Source of the DNA: Todiramphus chloris collaris
Lineage: Eukaryota > Chordata > Aves > Coraciiformes > Alcedinidae
Direction of reading: 5' to 3'
NCBI GenBank assembly: GCA_025345505.1
Contig: JANVCC010000076.1
Span: 5,195,577-5,259,576, forward strand
DNA length: 64,000 nucleotides
Shown piece after piece: positions 14,901 through 29,900 of this stretch; position 1 is the first letter of the stretch, and each line of letters begins with the position of its first letter. The notes under the pieces are model-generated. The model saw nothing but the letters and a program-made list of their open reading frames with translations, was not told the DNA's origin and searched no databases. The translations under genes and the position numbers were made by a program.

Positions 14901-17900
14901 GACTTAGCTTGTATTTCTATTGGATTCTGTTCAGATGGTCTGTGAAACAGTGATTTGTGTACCACATAAGTGCTATCACTTTGGTGGACAGACTTGTTAT
15001 TTGGCACCAGTTATATTAAAAGAAACTTAGAGGCTGAAGTTAGTGGAAAGCAAGTGTTACTGTTTTCAAAAAGAAGTAATGGGACACTGTTGTGGAGTTT
15101 TGGTCTCTTTTTGTTCTCTTAGCCTCTGAATTTACAAGCTTGTATTTTAAAAAGTAACACTGCTGGATACAGGGTAGATACCTAAAAGTACATCTGTTCA
15201 GTATGTCCAGCAACACTTTCAGTTTCTGTTTGCAAAGATTAGGTACCTGCATTTGTTTTCAGTGGCTAATGTGACTTTATTCTTGGTGGTACTCAGTGGT
15301 TCATAACTTGCTTACTTTGATTTCTGAATGCTAACTTTAGATGTATGGGATTTGGGAGCATGAGTGAATATTCTTCACCTATAATAGCAACTGTAATTAG
15401 TTTCAGTCATGAATCATCTTATTAATAGTAGGAATAAAATGATTCTTGATGAAGTGTCATTAATATGCCTGAAATTGTCAAATTTACTATTTTTAGTCAT
15501 ACTAGTCTAGACAGTGCAATATGTAACTTAATGTCCTCATTGCCTGAAATTTAGGTGGAAGAAGGAAGGAAAAATGTCCGCTTGGGCTCACTAATTGCTC
15601 TGCTAGTAGAGGAAGGACAGGACTGGAAGCAAGTTGAAATACCAGCTGTTGATAGTGATCCATCTCCACTGGCTCCACCAGCAGTTGAGCTTGCTTCAAC
15701 TCCTGCAGGTCCTTCAGCTTCAGCTCCTCCTAAACTGGAACATCAACCTGGAAAATTGCAGTAAGTTTCTGTTACAAGGTGGAAGTTTTACTTAGTTCAA
15801 TTGGTAGAGCTGAACCAAGAATATTTTGTCCCTTTTTGTTGAACTAACATCCTAATTATCAGTAGAGTGTTTCAGTATGTGAGGTAATAAAGCTTGCCTG
15901 CCCTTTGCTTGTAAGCCAAATAAATCAATTCAAACAAGATTGTTTTACTAGAACACCTACTGTGGATGTGCTTTTATTCTGACGTAAAATTGCTTTAGGA
16001 AGGATTCTAAGCTTAGATTAGGAAGAAGTTGCATTTATATATGATGAACGCTAATGCGTATGCATCAGATGTTCAGTTTACCTATAACTTTTTCTTTTTT
16101 AGGATATAAAATAAACAGACAAATGGCACATTCCAAAACCCTTCCAAGTTCTTGCATTTTTGATATTGGAAAAAATTTCTTCATTTGGTTGTGATCTGTT
16201 AGGGTAGTCTAAACATTGCAAACATCTTAGGGGGGAAGTAAACCCAAAAGTGTTAGTCAAATAGCAGTAATCTATAAATCATTGATTTGTGTTGCAGGAT
16301 GTACCTTATTTGGAGGTTATCACTCCCTATTTGGTGTGCATTGTGGTAACACAAAAGCTCTAAAATTTCAGCCTATTAAAGAATAGAATAGGAAACTAAT
16401 TTTGGTAGCATGTGCTATTCAGACTGGTTTTTGTTGGTTTTGGGTTTTTTGGTTTTCTAGTTTGTTGGGGGGAGGATTTTTTTTTCTTTTTAATATTATT
16501 ATTTTCTAATTATTTTGGTATTATTTTTTCAAACCTCATTACCTTTTCTGTGTTTACTATGTTTACTTTTTCTGTCAGCATTTAGGGTCTTCTCATACAA
16601 TTAGAAGGCAACTAATTAAAGTAATTGCCCATATGCTCTCTGTAGTAGGAGGATGATCCAAGGAAGGGATACTTGAAAGCATTGTCTTACATTTTAGTAC
16701 CAAAGAACATTAGAATTGCATCTGTTTCACTGCAGCTGTTAACTAGAGATGTATCAGCAGCTTTGGAATCAAGTGATAATTTATGACATGGGTGTTTTTT
16801 GGCAAGGGCTTATGGACAGTTCTTAAAACTCAATGTGATACAAATATAGTCTCCTTTGGGTAATGATGATTTGGAGATTTTTTGGACAAACTTGAAACTT
16901 ATTATTCTTTTATGAAAATATTTCTTGGTTTGTATCTAAGAATTCTGAAATCTCTTCTTTATGTGTTGGGTTTTTTCCTCATTTCAGAAAGCAAGTCATG
17001 CTGAGGTGCACTGAGTGTTCTGTAGCTATGTACTGTGCTTTGTATTTGATCACTGTTTCTGTTCCCAGGCAGAAATGTTACTATTGAGCATATCCCATCT
17101 AGGTCATGATAGCAGGTACAGGTTTACTAGTATTGTATCTTGGGTATATGCTGATTAAAATGCTTTCATGTGAAAGGGCTTAATATTTAGTCTTCTAAAG
17201 CAGTTACTGAATTAAGCAACTACCTCTGTATGGCTTTTGCTTTCTGAAAAAGTAGCCATTTCATTAAATCAATCCTATAAGACAAAAAGTGAAGCTAGGG
17301 CAAAGGCAATGTTATACAGCTAGGCAAACAATAGAGATGAACAACCCTCTTGTCTGAGCTTCCATTTTTTTTTTTTTCATGTTGCTATAACAAGCTGGTC
17401 TTAAAAAATGTGTTTGGTGCTTCACTGATGACCTTTTTTCAGAAGAATCCACAAGTATATTGCATCACTGCTATAAGAAGAAAGTTTGAAGATGAGTTTT
17501 CTACTCTATTTTGATCTCTTTAAGGTCATTACTCTGTTTTTTAAATTTTAACCTTGCATTAAAGCTTGGTGGAGAGGCACCATCTGACTTCAGTGTTAAG
17601 ATCACAGCCTTTGTGCAGAGCTGTGTTTTCATCCCCAGCTATTGCTTCTGAAATAAAGCATATATTATGTATCTTCTCTTGATGTACATTACATGAAATA
17701 AGTTAATCTTACTGCTGAAATAACTTTTCCTCTCATTTCTTTAGGGTTCGCTTAAGTCCTGCAGCTCGCATCATCCTGGAGACGCATGGACTGGATCCAA
17801 GCAATAGTACACCTTCCGGGCCTCGAGGAATCTTCACTAAAGAGTATGTAGATATTTCAGTAAATCTACAACCTCATATTCCCTTATTTCTTCTTTTGAA

Positions 17901-20900
17901 CCTAGACCAATTTCCATATGCTTGAGAAGTCCACTTATTTTAAAAGCCAGCTTTTTGTTCCTTTTTTGTGGTGGAATGTATTACAGAAATTTGAAATATC
18001 TGTTGAGAAGATACGGCAAATAGGTTAGGAAATGTTGTAAGAAGGTTTTGATAATTAAAAAACCAAAACAACAAACTTTTTTGGTTTTATATCCTGTTGG
18101 ATCTGTGTGATACTGCTGTCACATTTCCTGCAGCTCAGCCTAATGGTGGCTGTCAACTCTTAGGTACCACTGTTAGCTACCATTGTGGATCTTTAGGATT
18201 TTGCTACTCAGAAATGTATTCAGAAACTAACTAAAATACCAGTGTCCATTTTTCTTTAACTCCTTTTCTGCGGGGATTTCAGATCTTTTACTTTTTTCAC
18301 TGAAGTTCAGTTTTGATGTCTGTCAGGATTTAATTTGTAGCCTTTTCTGTAAGGCTGGGGAGAGCTATGAAGTGTAACAGTAGGAAATCCAGAGTCCTGA
18401 TTTTCTCCATCTTTGTTTTAAAGAATGTTTGTTTACAAACCTGTGGTTTGTTATGATCAGACTTCCTAGTAGTTTACTAAACTTTTTGAATATTTTGATG
18501 CAATGTTTGGCACTCAAGCTTTGGTGTAAGGAAAAAAAAAGTGTTGTGGTAGATCCAGAGCCCTTAGCCTTGAAATGGTGCATTAGCTTCACATTAGTGT
18601 GTAAGTTGTTGGAGATGAGGATTTTGGCAATAATAGTTATTTTTGTTCTTGGTGAAATTGTTCCTTTTGCCAAATGCCATGATTCAGAGACCTTGTAAGC
18701 TGCTGTAATTTTAGTTGCATTCAAAGACAACCAGGTTAGTATAACTTGAACCCAGAGAAGCAGTCAGTTGAAATCTGTTTTGCAAAACTTTCCTGTGGTC
18801 TTTGACTGAGTTGAAATCAAATAGGGGGTGGAATAGATACAATATCCTATGTAACAGCAAATTATCAGTGGTAGTGTTTTCTTAATTATGTAAGTGTAAT
18901 GGTAATTTATGGTGTGTTACTAGGCTGTGGCAGGTGGAAACCCTCTAGGACTTTTGAGCTACCTAATTAACATTCCCTAGTTTTCACGGAGATCTAGTAA
19001 AGATTTTTCTGTAGCTGTGAGGATTATCTAACAAAATCTTCTTTTTTCAGAACTTCTTTCATACAAAAGATTTGACTTTGAAATGTCATTGTAAGATACA
19101 GACTGTCTGGTGTTTTTTTTAACCATTCTTTTGAAATGGTATTAATCTTTCATATGCCTACGGGCTCTGCTATTATGTTCAGTTTGGAACGAAATGTTTG
19201 CAGACTTTTGTTGAGAGCTGCCACAGATATTCAGGGAAATATTTCTTTTGCTATCTTGAGATTACCATTAAAATAACATGCCTTGCTTTATAGCTGAGTG
19301 ACTCATGGTCTTTTTTCCAAGTAGACTAGCAATTGATTCTGAGGGAGTGTTTTAAGTTCACTTTGCACTTTTAAACTCAGAGTTTCCTTATTATAACAGG
19401 GCTCATGATCACCAGATTACAAGAAACAAAGTGAGCTGTGAGGGCAAGCAAGATTCTCCCCCTCCACTTTCTATTTTTAAATTCACTTAATAGTAAAACT
19501 TTTAACAGCAATAGGAGCTTTCACATAATAGCTTTCTCTATCATAATATACTCCCTTAGTAGGCTGATACTTCTTTTATGTATCTTTGCAAGCCTGAATT
19601 ACTGTTGTAATCTTCCTGCTTGTTTTTGTTTTACAGAGTGTTAGACTAATTTTTTTTTTTTTAAGCAGTATGTTCCACTTTCTTCAGAAATACACTAGAA
19701 AATTGATGTCTCAATACAAAGTAACTCACAGCTTCATCAAAGATTGCACTATGTTCCTGGTCATCAACTCAGACACTTTGTTTGGGACAGCTAAGTTAGA
19801 ACTGTTGATTGATTCAGACTACTGCCCTTTCTTATCCTACCTACTAGTGATCTTGGGACTTACAGCTGTAACCATAAAAAGGTGGGGGGCTAGCTACTAA
19901 TAAGAACTGTGTGTTTCTGAGGCCTTGTTCCTTCCATCTATACCTTTCTAGCAGCTGTCACTAAGTTAGTGTGATTTGAGATCTTAGAGCTGCTCAGGCA
20001 TTTGTATTTTCAGCTTGCAAATAAGGCCCAGTGCACACGTGAAGTGCTGGTTTTCCAGTCGTTTCATGGATATGTATTGAGTGCACACACACAGTGCACA
20101 GAGCAGTAAGTCTAATACCTAGGCATTTCTGATGAGTACATTCTGATACCTAGGCATTCCTAATGCATAACATTCTTTGCTCACCTTTTTCCTTCTTTCA
20201 GGAAATCTTCTGTGGTTTGAGTAATCAGATGTTCAGATGAAAGGGCATTGATTGGGACAATTTAGTAACAATAACTGCCACCAGAGGAAGCTGGTGTCAA
20301 TCTGTGCATCTCCTGTTGCACCATGGGATCCTTAGTGATTTTTAGGTGTGTGTATAACTTCTAACTTGTCCATTTCAAGCAAAGTATATTTTAAGCACAA
20401 AGTACTCTTTACTTATGCCATTCTTTGGATTTTGGCTAACACGAAGTGGAAAGACCACACACTTCTGTAGTAGTAGTTAGCAGAAATGTAACAGGGTTGC
20501 CAGAAAATAACAGTTAAGGCATGTTTTTGCTTAACAAAGGTTTACCAAGCTCTGGTATCTTTTCTGGGGAGCATCTGCCCTCTCATGTTTGTTATCCCTC
20601 TCTCTCATCTTTCTCTGTTACTATCATGTGTTGATAGACATTTATAGAGTATTGGAAAGATGTGTCCAACCCTTTCTTTTCCAGTTCTAATAAACTGACT
20701 TGTACTGAAATCTGTGTTTATTTGCTTTGGTGCCTCCTCCAGTTTTACTTATAAGCAGGCTCACAATCCTGCACCCATGACAGTCCTAACATTGCTGTAT
20801 CTCTTTTCCTTAATCAGTTAAATCGTGTGGAATTGGTGGTGGTGAAATGATTTTTATATTTGTGTATAACAAATATGTATATAATAAAAATATATGAAAT

Positions 20901-23900
20901 ATTTTATATGTGTATACTTTATATATAATTTAGATCTCATACTCATGCATGAGTTTCAAAAAACTCCTGAGTGAATCCTATAATCTAAAAATAAGCTAAA
21001 TTTTGGCAATGCATTTTTCAGTTAGCACACTAAAGGCTGACAAAACTATTAAAGAGTTTTGACTTGACTGTGATAGGTAGGGATAACTGTTTTTTGTCAT
21101 TTGCATTATAAAATACATAAGAAGCTACAAGAGCTTTATTTTATATACTATGGAATATACTGAGCAGATGGTCTGTTTTATGACTGCCAAGTTAAGTCTT
21201 AAGTAATTTTTGGTAGCTTCTAATATTTAAACTGGGAAAGTCACATTATGTCACGCGGTTACTTTTTTGTCTTCAATGGTAGTGCTAGGGAATGATTTTC
21301 ATTCAGTGAAATATAATTATTTCCCGTGATATAGTAGTTATGTTACATACTAAACACTATTTTTAAAAACAAATTTTGGTTAACATTTTAATTTGAGAAA
21401 ACAAGTAACAACTTCTATAATAACAAATGTGTATCTTGACGAGCTCACTCAATTTTATTTTTATTATCATTTGCTGAAGTATGTATTGAAGCTAAAAATA
21501 AATGAAGCAAGTCAGCAATCAGTAAAAGACATTATATAGAACATACAGAGCTTTTCTGTTTTTGGTTCTTGGTTCTGGAGTACTACTTTGTTAGGAAGAA
21601 CTAAGAACACATAATGTTGTTTTGAGATTTTTGTCCTTTCTACAAAAATTTAATAATACATAAACTGACTCTCAGGAATAGACTCTCACTCAGTCTGTAA
21701 TCTAATGAGATTAGATAAACTTTGTTGTTTAGTATTTATGGCTAATGTTTCAAAGACTTGGTATAGTTGTAAGGAGTCTGATCTTTACATTTATTTTTGA
21801 TTTCCTCTGCCAGCTGATGTAATAAAAGTTCACATACATAAACCTTTGTGTATGTGCTGTCATCATGTCTTCATGAAGTGATAGAGATTTATCTAGGGTA
21901 TATGACACAGACTTTTGAAATCAGATGTAGCTCTTCTACCAAGTAGCTAGTGTAGCTGCAGTTATAACTGCAAAACAGAATTTTTTGCTATAGCTTATAG
22001 CACTTGCAGTTGTCAGTGGTGGTGTAAATGCAGTCTTTTGTCTTTTAGCCTCATAGGTGCCAATCTTTACCATGTTGCTTTATAAATACAAGACACCTAG
22101 GATGGATGTAGTATTATAGCTTAAAGATGGGAGTTTACTTATCTCTCTCTCTCATACTGTGCTTACAAAAGGTAAGCTTTATCGTGGTAGCTGTATCATT
22201 ATGAAGACCCGTGGAGAATGCTTATAGAGTACATGAGGTTCAACCACGCCTGGGTATTACTCAGTTTTTGGCTTTGGTTCTTTAGTGTGGTGCTATCTTT
22301 CAAATTGCTTATGAAGTATGAATTTGTATACTGTCTACACCTGTTTTTTCATATTTATGTCAGAAAAGTGTGGAGAAACTAGTGATAAATATGCTGCTAA
22401 ACTTTCTGTGAGGACTAATTAATTAAATTAAAATGATTACAAGTGCAACAGACAAAACAGCTTTTATTTGACTTTATAGCCAGAGGAAGTGTACTCTGAT
22501 ATCTTATTTAGAAGAATTGTTAATGCACTTCTCAAATTACCTTGTACACTCACGATTAGTGATGATGAATGTTATGCTTCTCTAACAGAAATGTTTTCTG
22601 TTACTGCATATTCAAGCCTTTTTATTCACAGAAGTTAATGCAAATGTACTAAGAAATTATCACAAAAGAGACACAATTCGTATCTGTTAATAGTAACAAC
22701 AACCTTCGTAATGTTTGGTTTGACAACAGAAGTTTAAATGCACCAAAGTGGCTAATTAATTAAAATAAGTGATGGAATACTTTGGGAAGTTTTTGAAATA
22801 GTTTCTTTGTTGTCAGTATTTTGTTGTGTTTAATCACCAGGGATGCACTCAAACTTCTGCAAGAGCAGAAGGGCAAACCCACGGAATTGAAACCTGTGGT
22901 TTCTCCAGCTCCTCCCCAGCCTACTGCAGTGCCTTCAGCTTCGCAAGCAGCAGCTGTGACTTCTGCTTATCCAAGGCCAGCAGTTCCACCAATTTCCACA
23001 CCAGGACAACCTGCTGCATCGGTAACACTTCTGTTAATCCTCAACATTGCTACATGTAAATGTTAGCCTGAGATTTCCAGATGCCAAGCCCAGTCTTTAG
23101 TATTGTTTGCAAGTTTTTTACATGTTCAAGTGATTCTAAAGTAGTGCAATTCAAACTGCAGAGCTCTCAAAATTATGATCTGCACGCTACTTTGTGTAAC
23201 TTGGAAGTTGAAGCCATGAGAAAAATTTACATTGCAGACCTTGGAAAGGGGAAAGTCAGAGAGGGCAGCAGTTTTATTTCAGTCCCCAAACAAGAAGATG
23301 CCCCTAGTTTGGAAATCAACAATGCACCCTTTCCCTCAATCCCAGGAGGATCACTATGTCAGGTTGTATTTCATTTGCTTTAAGCTGCAATATGTAAATG
23401 TCCATTGATAAGTTGTCAAGAAGTGAGGAAGGAAAGGGATTAGTGGTTGCTTTAAAGAGTAATTTTGTAAACTCTACCACCTAAATACAGTTTCTATGTG
23501 AATTTGAAACAGTAGAAATAACAAAAATTATTTTTGAAAGAATAATGCCTGTGCTGAAGTGCACATTAAGAGAAATTGAAAAGCTTGTGAAAAATGGGAG
23601 GCGAAATAACCTTTCTGTCTCTAGAACTAAATTTGAAGTATCTTCATAGGATGAAGTTCATAATGTAGCTGCATTTCACAATATTCAGAAAACGTTTGTT
23701 TTTTGGGTTTTTTTTTCTGTACAAAGAACCAGACAAAGCACAGAAAGCTCAAACTTAGATATTTTTCCATTACAGAAACAAAAGTTTCTATGATTGCACC
23801 AGAACATATATATTGCAGTCTGTTGTGTTGAGTACTACTTAGTATGTAGCATTTATGATATATACAGAATCACTTATTTTCTTGCTTTCTGTACTCACTG

Positions 23901-26900
23901 ATATTTCAACAGATTCCTGAAAGTTGACTTGCTTTTGTGAAGGAAACTGTAGGAGAACTTCTGCATTGAAACATTACTGAATATATCTGGAAGGAGAGAG
24001 AAAAGTAACAGAACAGATATGCAGTAAAGCCTGTTTTAAGGAACCACTTGAATAACTCAAAAAGCAGTAGCTTACTGAGGAAATACTCTATTATAATTTA
24101 GGTGGAACAAAGCATATTCACATATTAATATGCCAGGTCTGGCAGATGGAACAGTGCTTATATACCCTGGCTGAGAATTAATGCCTGAATATTTGGATCT
24201 TTTTTTACGCTGTCTGCTAGAATAGTAGGATTAATTCTTTGCTGTATAGTGAAACTGTCTTTATTCTATACAACCTGTTGTACTGATTCAAGTTAAGTAG
24301 GATACACTAGAACACTCCTAATCATATTAATTTCAGTGGTTGAAATGTGTAATTTTTTAATATCTAGGGGATATTTGAAGTGAGCAGAAGTCACTGACAA
24401 TAACACATGAGTGCTGGAGTCCTTTTTCAGCAAATGGGAAGTATGTTTACTCTCTTGATATATTTAATATGTAGCATATGATTTCTTTCAGGGCACGTTC
24501 ACAGAAATCCCAGCTAGCAATATCCGAAGAGTTATTGCTAAGAGATTAACAGAGTCTAAAACTACTATACCTCATGCATATGCTGCTGCTGACTGTGACA
24601 TTGATGCTATTTTGAAATTAAGAAAAGAATTGGCCAAAGGTTAGTGATTAAACTGATTACTATAACATGTGGTACTAATGCATCATTTGTCTTGTTAACA
24701 TAATCTTGCCCAGGAGGTGTAGATTTTTTGTGTAGGCAGAACACTATGCATTCAAGTAATGTTTTTTTGGTATTTTGTATGTTGGACTCAAGCTGTAGTT
24801 CCCTGTGATTATATAGGAAGAGAGAGGTGTTACTTTTCCAACTAACATACAACACTCTGTAGACAAGTACTGTTTAACACAGGGCTACACATTATTCATT
24901 AGGTTTTTGTTTCCTTCCCTCATGATGTAACAATATTTGGCTTCTTGATGGTTAAATCTCAAGTTATTAATGTCAAAATAATAAGGGAAGCTTCAAGTTA
25001 AAATACACTCATCTCATGCTCTGTCCTTCTAGGCACAATGTTAAAATACAGTTTTACTGAACCTCTGATGCCAAAAATTGAATTATTTTAGGCTGTTCCA
25101 GTTCACTGATACATTTTGGCATCAGACCAGAAAAACAGTTACTCAAGCACAACTGAGGTGATGTTCCAAAATAGGAAGCAGTAGCTGAGGGGAAGAGAGA
25201 CAGGCCTGGATGGGGGCAATGCCTGCCTTCAATTTTCTGCTTGTCCATGCAGCTCTAATTCTGACACACTGAAAAATGAGGTTGGGTTGTCCAGGAAGAG
25301 TAGCCTTCTCAGGAAATCTGGTTCTAAGGCATAATGTGATAAATTAGTCAGGATCATGTAGTGTGAATTGCCACAGTATTAGTAAGTGATTCTTGTAGTC
25401 TTGAGTTTCCATAAATGGTGGAATATTCTTCACAAAGAATAATATTTATTTCTAATTCCGGAGGTTAGCAGTATTGTGTATTGAATTGACAATATCTTGT
25501 CCCTGCCGTTCAGTTTGGATGGATGTCCAATAAGAGAAGAAAGGGAGAGGGTGTTTGGGTTTTTTTTTCTAGTTAGCAATAATCAGTAATAAAACAGTTT
25601 GTGTTTTTGTGAATAGATATCCTGATGTCACATCCCGTGGTTTTTGTTTTTTTTTTTCTTTCTTTCTTGAAAGAACTGGGTATTGAACTTTGGAAAATGG
25701 ATGGGTGTGGACTTTTCATTGATAAGGTACTTGTAGAAATGCATAGGGAGGTAAGAGTTGGCATATACCAAGGAACTACACACTTTTGTGTGCCCTTTTA
25801 GTTGAAAAGTATTTCTTGCACAGGGTGCAGTAACTGCTCTCATAAATAATTTGGTAGAGAGCAAAATATGGTTTTCTCTCACTCAGGAGATACCTGACAG
25901 CTTTAAGTCAATGAAATGCACAGTCCAAAGTCACATAAATACTTCTGACCAGTGACACATCATGAATCTGTAATCTTAAAATAATATTTCTATTACTGTA
26001 GCTTTGGGTGATGATCCAGAATTAGTTGCTCTTCAAGCAAATTATGATGAAATCTTTCAATGATTAGACCAAAATGTTCTTGGTGCTGTTTAGCTGTCTT
26101 TATTTCTTCTTATGGGTCTTGTTTGTTTGGGTTTTGGTTTTGAGTTGAAAGGTATCTTTAGCCTTTATGATTTCGGTATTTGTGGTTGTTGTTTGTGTGT
26201 TTGGTTTGTTTTTTTTTTAAATGTTATTGTAGTTGCCCTAGACAGAATGCCTAGGTCTTCAGAAGCTTTGTTGTTGTGATCTGTAAGTGTTTTCCACAAG
26301 ACTGACCTAACTCAAATGAGTATGAGTAATTTTCTTTTCTTCAAGGAAAGGCAGGCACATTAGCAATCCAACATTCACTGTATGTTGTTCCAGATATAGT
26401 GGTAGGTAGGTGGGGTTTTTTTGTGTGTGCCACACGTCTGCCATCCCAGAACAATACTGTAGCTTTTATATGTGGCATCTCTTTCAGTTTAAAGCTTTAA
26501 TAGGGTTCCCCCACTTAGGTCATCAAGATGTTAGTGCTCAGTGGTAGAAGGATTTTTTGATTTACTGAAAGCTTTGTCTCTGGGGCAAGGTTGCAAACCA
26601 GCTTTGTTGTTATCACAGTGCAACATCAAAGGTTCAAGGTTCAAGTTAAATTAATTTTCATGAATGGGTTATCACATGGATGAGCAGAAAAGGCTTTTCA
26701 AGGTTAACCTAATGAAGCTAGCTTTGAAAAGTTCTGTATATGGAGGCACCAGCTAGATTTTAGACACAGGTTGAGTGTTCATTGGTGATATGCCTGTCTG
26801 ACAAAGGAGGTGATACTCTTTCTTTCTCCTTGAGCCATGATATAACAAAAGATCTCCTTGCAACCAGGTATTTCTAGCAATTTAGACAGTTTTGTTTTTT

Positions 26901-29900
26901 TCCTGGGGGTATCCCAATATAGAGATGTGCCATTACAGTACAAGACATAAGCTCCCCAGGAGTGTTAGGGTACTTCATAGCCATTTGCTGTTCTGAGGCT
27001 TTACTCTGAGTGAATTTTCTCTCAGCTTAGTGTCAGAGATGGAAGGGCTACTATTATGTACAGGTGAGTAGCCTATGCTTGTTTAAGCATTTGCAAGGTT
27101 CTAGATTAAGTTACACTGGTAGATTCAGGTTTTCGAGAAGATGATGCAGGAACTGCTTCTCATTTCACTGGTGTTTTGCATGGCTACTTTTTAGTTTATG
27201 ATGTTGATATTTTCTTTAAACAGCAGCAGGTCATAGGAAATGAAGTAAAAAATTGTCTTGGGAATGCTTAGTTCAAACTTTTTCACATCTCTTCTGCTGC
27301 TATGGATTCTTAATCAATGGGGTTTTTTAAAAATATAAGAGTGGGAAAGAGACAAATGTCTGCATAAAATTGAATTGAAGAGATGGTCCTGATAAAGGAT
27401 TTTCAGTTTTAGTTTCTAATGGAGGTGATGGTGGTTTCTACTACATGATGGGATCTAATGTGGATGTTTTATGCAGCGTTCCCTACTGCAAGCTTTTTTG
27501 TTTTGGGGACAAAATATAGCAGTTTTGCCTCCTGCAGACTTCAGTGATTGCAGGTAAAATATTATCAGGCATACTTCATTTAGCTGTATTCCTATATTTC
27601 TCATGTATTACTGCTCCTTTACTGGACAATATAGTTTTTGCCAAGGATTAGGAATATAATCATCAAAATATATTTGATGACCAAGATACAGGTTTGTCTG
27701 ATGTGTTTTGTCAATGCAACATAGTGCTTGTGAATTCCGTTTTGTTACAGTAGAATTCTGGCTCCTTTCTTATACATAGATTGCTAAACATGGCAAACGT
27801 TGCAGGTCAGTTATGTAGTAAGTGGATACTTGGTTCATTCCTCTAAATTTATGATCACTTCAGAAGATTTCACTTCATGTAATTATCCATAAATAATTTT
27901 CCCTTTACAAAAGCATTTGCAAAGGTATTTTTATTACATGCCATAAACCAGATCTGAAAATGAAGTAGTTTTGTTTCTTGATCTGTTCAGCTGACAGTGG
28001 TGATGATGGTAGCGGAGTAACATAGGGTTTTGGTTTTTTTTACTGTGAGAATGATGCATTTAATACTGTCTGAATGCTCTGGATCTTTAGGATAATCTTG
28101 TAGCAAGTGTAGTATATTCTGCGTTGTACCTGTAGTGAGTCTGGCTGAGCTGCTTTTCCCCACCCAGCCCTCATGCTGCAGCACTGGGAGCTGGAGGGTG
28201 TTGATAACACACCCGTGTGATGACTGCCAGTGCTCACATAGCAGCAGAGGATGGGGGGCAGGATGGGGGAGAAGATACAGCCAACCTGAGCTGACCAGTG
28301 TGATACTCCATACCATATGACATCAGCTCAGCTATAAAGGGAGAGGGCAGGAGGAGGATGGGGGAGCATTTGGCTTGTCCTCTGAGCAACTGATACGTGT
28401 TCTGGGGCCCTGCTTCCTGGACTCAGATGGACATTGCCTGTGGACGGGAAGTAGAGAATAACATCTTTATCATAACCCACAGTTCTTTTCTTTTCATCAT
28501 ATTCTCTTCCTGCATTCCGTGCTGATGGATGTTGGGGGGAGTGATAGAAGAGCTTGTTGGGCACCTGGTGCCCAGCCAGGGTAAACCCACCACATACCTA
28601 TAGTCAGCTTCTGCTGCTGGTCCTGATTTTAGTTGGTAATTTTGGTCTAAAACTTGGAATAAAAAATGATGCAGAGCAAATACAGCCATTGTTTCCATCC
28701 CTTCTTTCTCCCAAGCTTTTAGAGAAAGGAAGTGTTATGCAGTATTTCTTAGGCTTACATTGTAAAAATACAGTCCTCTCAAGGTTATTTTATCTGCTTC
28801 TGGCTAATGCTGCCTTTTTTATGTGTGGCTTTGCTTTTTATTTAACAGCTTTGTCATTCATTATTTTGGAGCCTGCTTTAGAATGTACTGCTAACCCATT
28901 TTAAGGACTGACAGATGCCTTCGCCTTGCTAATTCTTACATTATAAGACCCCAAAGGTCACTGAAGAATAACATATTTTGGATTTATAGCTGAATAAATG
29001 CTAATCTATGCAAGTATTCCAGCTAATCTATCGCACTACATAAAGAATAGTAGTCTCCATTATTTCTACACAGTAAATATGTAAAGCATAAAAAACTTAC
29101 GGTCTGCTAGTATTACTCAAGTATGCATCTTTTTTGACCTTCTAGTTACATCTAGCAAGAATGTCTCTACTTGTCACCCTTCCTTGATAACACTTCTTTT
29201 GTCTCAAGGGGAAGAAAAGTTTTCTTGTAGTTTGATGACGAGTTACTTTCTGTCAATGTTTCAAAGAAGCAAAGCTGGTGAATCACTAGAATCTTGTCAT
29301 CACAAAAATGCTGATAAACAAATCTTGGGAACAATGACTGCTGTCCTTTGGTTTTGTCTTTTTGCAGATGATATTAAAGTATCTGTAAACGATTTTATTA
29401 TCAAGGCAACTGCAGTTACTCTGAAGGTAAGTGAATAATAGGCTTTAAAAAAAATGTGTTATTGTAAACTTCCAAGGAGAAGAGAGAAGTATTTTGTGAA
29501 CCTATATGGAGATATGAATTCAACCATTGTAATTCTTCATCTGTTGTGATTAACATGTCCCATCCTCGGTGCCGAAATCCCGGGAGACACCGAGGGTCCA
29601 TTGTCAGACTCAGACTCTCATAGAGAAGAAGGCAAAATGGTGTTTTATTAAAAGCTACAGGCACTTATATACTAGTAACAGAGCCAGCCCTTCATGGGCG
29701 GTTTCCTACTTTGTTCCTACATTTCTGTTACAGCACGTGATCTTCCGCATCGCCACATCCTTATACTACTACATTTATCTATTATTGTCAGGGTTTGTTT
29801 GGTTTTGGTTTTTGGGTTTTTTTTTAAGCTCTCCAGGTAAAATTCTCTACATTGTCTATGCTGTGGACTATAAATATGAGAACTTCTTGGTAAAGATCCT

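Noticed and set aside
22171..22275. Sequence slightly reminiscent of a small nuclear RNA or tRNA-like gene (agcttt...gtggtagc start, ggttcaacc word)
   Set aside because: The match to U4 is confined to a few bases at the start. The ggttcaacc word has no complementary stem around it, and no terminator-type T run follows at the right distance.
23081..23383. 100-codon open frame just after PDHX exon 6, possible alternative exon
   Set aside because: It is not in frame with exon 6, whose own frame stops soon after the donor, has no suitable splice borders, and has no recognisable domain.
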